Assembly: GCA_035264885.1 (NCBI GenBank)
Contig: DATFPK010000082.1
Span: 1-24,083, forward strand
DNA: 24,083 nt
Direction: 5' to 3'
From: DATFPK01 sp035264885
GTDB taxonomy: Bacteria > Actinomycetota > Thermoleophilia > Solirubrobacterales > 70-9
Positions 23,292 to 24,083 of the stretch are shown here, piece by piece. The position numbers were made by a program, and so were the translations under genes. Every line of letters begins with the position of its first letter. Positions within the stretch are counted from its first letter, which is position 1. Below the pieces are notes generated by a model. That model saw nothing but the letters and a program-made list of their open reading frames with translations. It was not told the origin of the DNA and searched no databases.

Positions 23292-24083
23292 CGGGAAGCG
23301 GCCGCGAGCTCCGTCCAGAGCCTCTCCTCGGCGTCTCGGCACGCCTCGGCGGCCCGCCCGATCTCGCTCCACAACGCGGCGTCGGGCTCGTCGCGCTCGC
23401 TCGCCGCGAAGAAGCTCGCCGCCAGGGCCGTCCAGCGGGCGGCGGCCTCGGCCGCCAGACCCGCCTGGGGGTAGCCCGTCTCGGAGAGGAAGCGCGAGTA
23501 CATGAGGCGGAAGTTGCCGCCGCCGGTCCCGCGGCGCTCGATCACCTGGTGGGCGAAGCGTGCGCACCAGCGCCAGTCCTCGGTCTCCTCGGGCCAGGAG
23601 CCGGCCTCTTCGGCCAGCCTCGCGACCGCCGGCAGGCCCGCGTACTCGCCCAGCTCCGGCTCGATCATCTGCTCCGCCGCCCGGGCGACGGCGGCGGGCA
23701 CCGCCCGGGCCAGCCGTTCCCGCTCGGTACCGTTCTCGACCGTGAACATGTGCCCGGCGAGCGGGAACACCGGATGGTCGCCGTGCCGAGCGTCGGCGAG
23801 GCTCTCTAGTGAAGTCTCCTGGAGCTCCTCGAACGCTGTGTCCGACAGGTAGGCCGTGGCGTCGTCGTAGCCGGCCAGCACCACTGCGTGGCCGGGGAAG
23901 TGCGCCGAGCGACCGTAGTGGTCGAGGTAGTAGAGGTCGGTAAGGAGCAGGGCCGGCCGGCCGGCGTCGACCTCGGCCCGGGCGGCGTCCCAGGCGTCGT
24001 CCCGGTCCGGGAACGTCCGCAGGCGGATCGTCTCTCCGGTCAGCTCCCGGAAGTTCTGTTCCAGCTGCGCGACCCGCCCGTTG
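23288..24083 (-). CDS. BtrH-like protein (BtrH N-terminal domain plus DUF4872), N-terminus outside window
   Basis: The coding frame stays open to the right edge, so the gene is cut; about 264 residues are visible. The first visible part (LLLTDLYYLDHYG, then HFPGHAVVLAGYDD and YLSDTAF) matches the cysteine-protease-like BtrH N-terminal domain, named after the butirosin acyltransferase. The H in GHAVVLAGYD is the likely catalytic histidine, and the cysteine would lie upstream, outside the window. The remaining ~190 residues are helical (LARAVPAAVARAAEQM, FRLMYSRFL) and fit the DUF4872 domain usually found behind it. GTG at 23884 is the first common start codon visible, but it falls inside the catalytic domain, so it is not the real start. 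The stop TAG overlaps the methyltransferase stop. The substrate is unknown. Confidence 0.8.
   Translation of the reverse strand, partial: NGRVAQLEQNFRELTGETIRLRTFPDRDDAWDAARAEVDAGRPALLLTDLYYLDHYGRSAHFPGHAVVLAGYDDATAYLSDTAFEELQETSLESLADARHGDHPVFPLAGHMFTVENGTERERLARAVPAAVARAAEQMIEPELGEYAGLPAVARLAEEAGSWPEETEDWRWCARFAHQVIERRGTGGGNFRLMYSRFLSETGYPQAGLAAEAAARWTALAASFFAASERDEPDAALWSEIGRAAEACRDAEERLWTELAAASR

Overview
The window is very GC-rich, densely packed bacterial DNA with no gene-free stretch over 300 bases. Genes overlap by 1-8 bases or meet end to end. GTG and TTG starts are frequent, and most stops are TGA. The gene content (glutamyl-tRNA reductase, HemC and a fused CobA-HemD, CcmABC heme-export genes, a secreted M14 carboxypeptidase with calcium-binding repeats, an M74-type murein endopeptidase, methylmalonyl-CoA epimerase) fits a high-GC actinomycete of the Thermoleophilia/Solirubrobacterales type. 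That placement is an inference from style and remembered homologues, not a database result. I saw no tRNA, rRNA, insertion sequence, phage gene or CRISPR array.

Left block (1-5211, minus strand). Reading order is a TlpA/ResA-like thioredoxin lipoprotein, an NfeD-type membrane serine protease, a large secreted zinc carboxypeptidase with RTX-like repeats, and the start of an SPFH/stomatin-type protein cut by the window edge. NfeD and SPFH proteins are usual partners; here the carboxypeptidase sits between them.

Helicase (5344-7953, plus). A lone superfamily 2 helicase has an acidic insertion between its Q-like motif and Walker A, a helical C-terminal region, a basic patch and an acidic tail. 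It ends on a CTAG palindrome that also holds the stop of birA on the other strand.

Central block (7950-15598, minus). Nine genes lie nearly end to end: ccmA, ccmB, ccmC, a ccmD-like gene, hemA, hemC, a cobA-hemD fusion, a SAM hydrolase (DUF62 family) and birA. Heme export for cytochrome c maturation is thus linked physically to the tetrapyrrole pathway from glutamyl-tRNA to uroporphyrinogen III and its methylation to precorrin-2. The birA start appears to be a CTG overlapping the preceding TGA.

Right block (15654-24083). A murein endopeptidase and a small secreted protein (plus) converge on an aldehyde dehydrogenase (minus). Upstream of that is rarA (minus). Diverging from rarA is a five-gene plus-strand operon: M20 peptidase, DUF1385 membrane protein, methylmalonyl-CoA epimerase, a 73-residue protein and a membrane-anchored methyltransferase. 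The last converges, again on a CTAG, with a truncated BtrH-like gene at the right edge.

I did not find a clearly new defence or mobile system. The best leads are the CTG start of birA, the heme synthesis/export operon with its embedded SAM hydrolase, the carboxypeptidase inside an NfeD-SPFH pair, and the odd helicase architecture.
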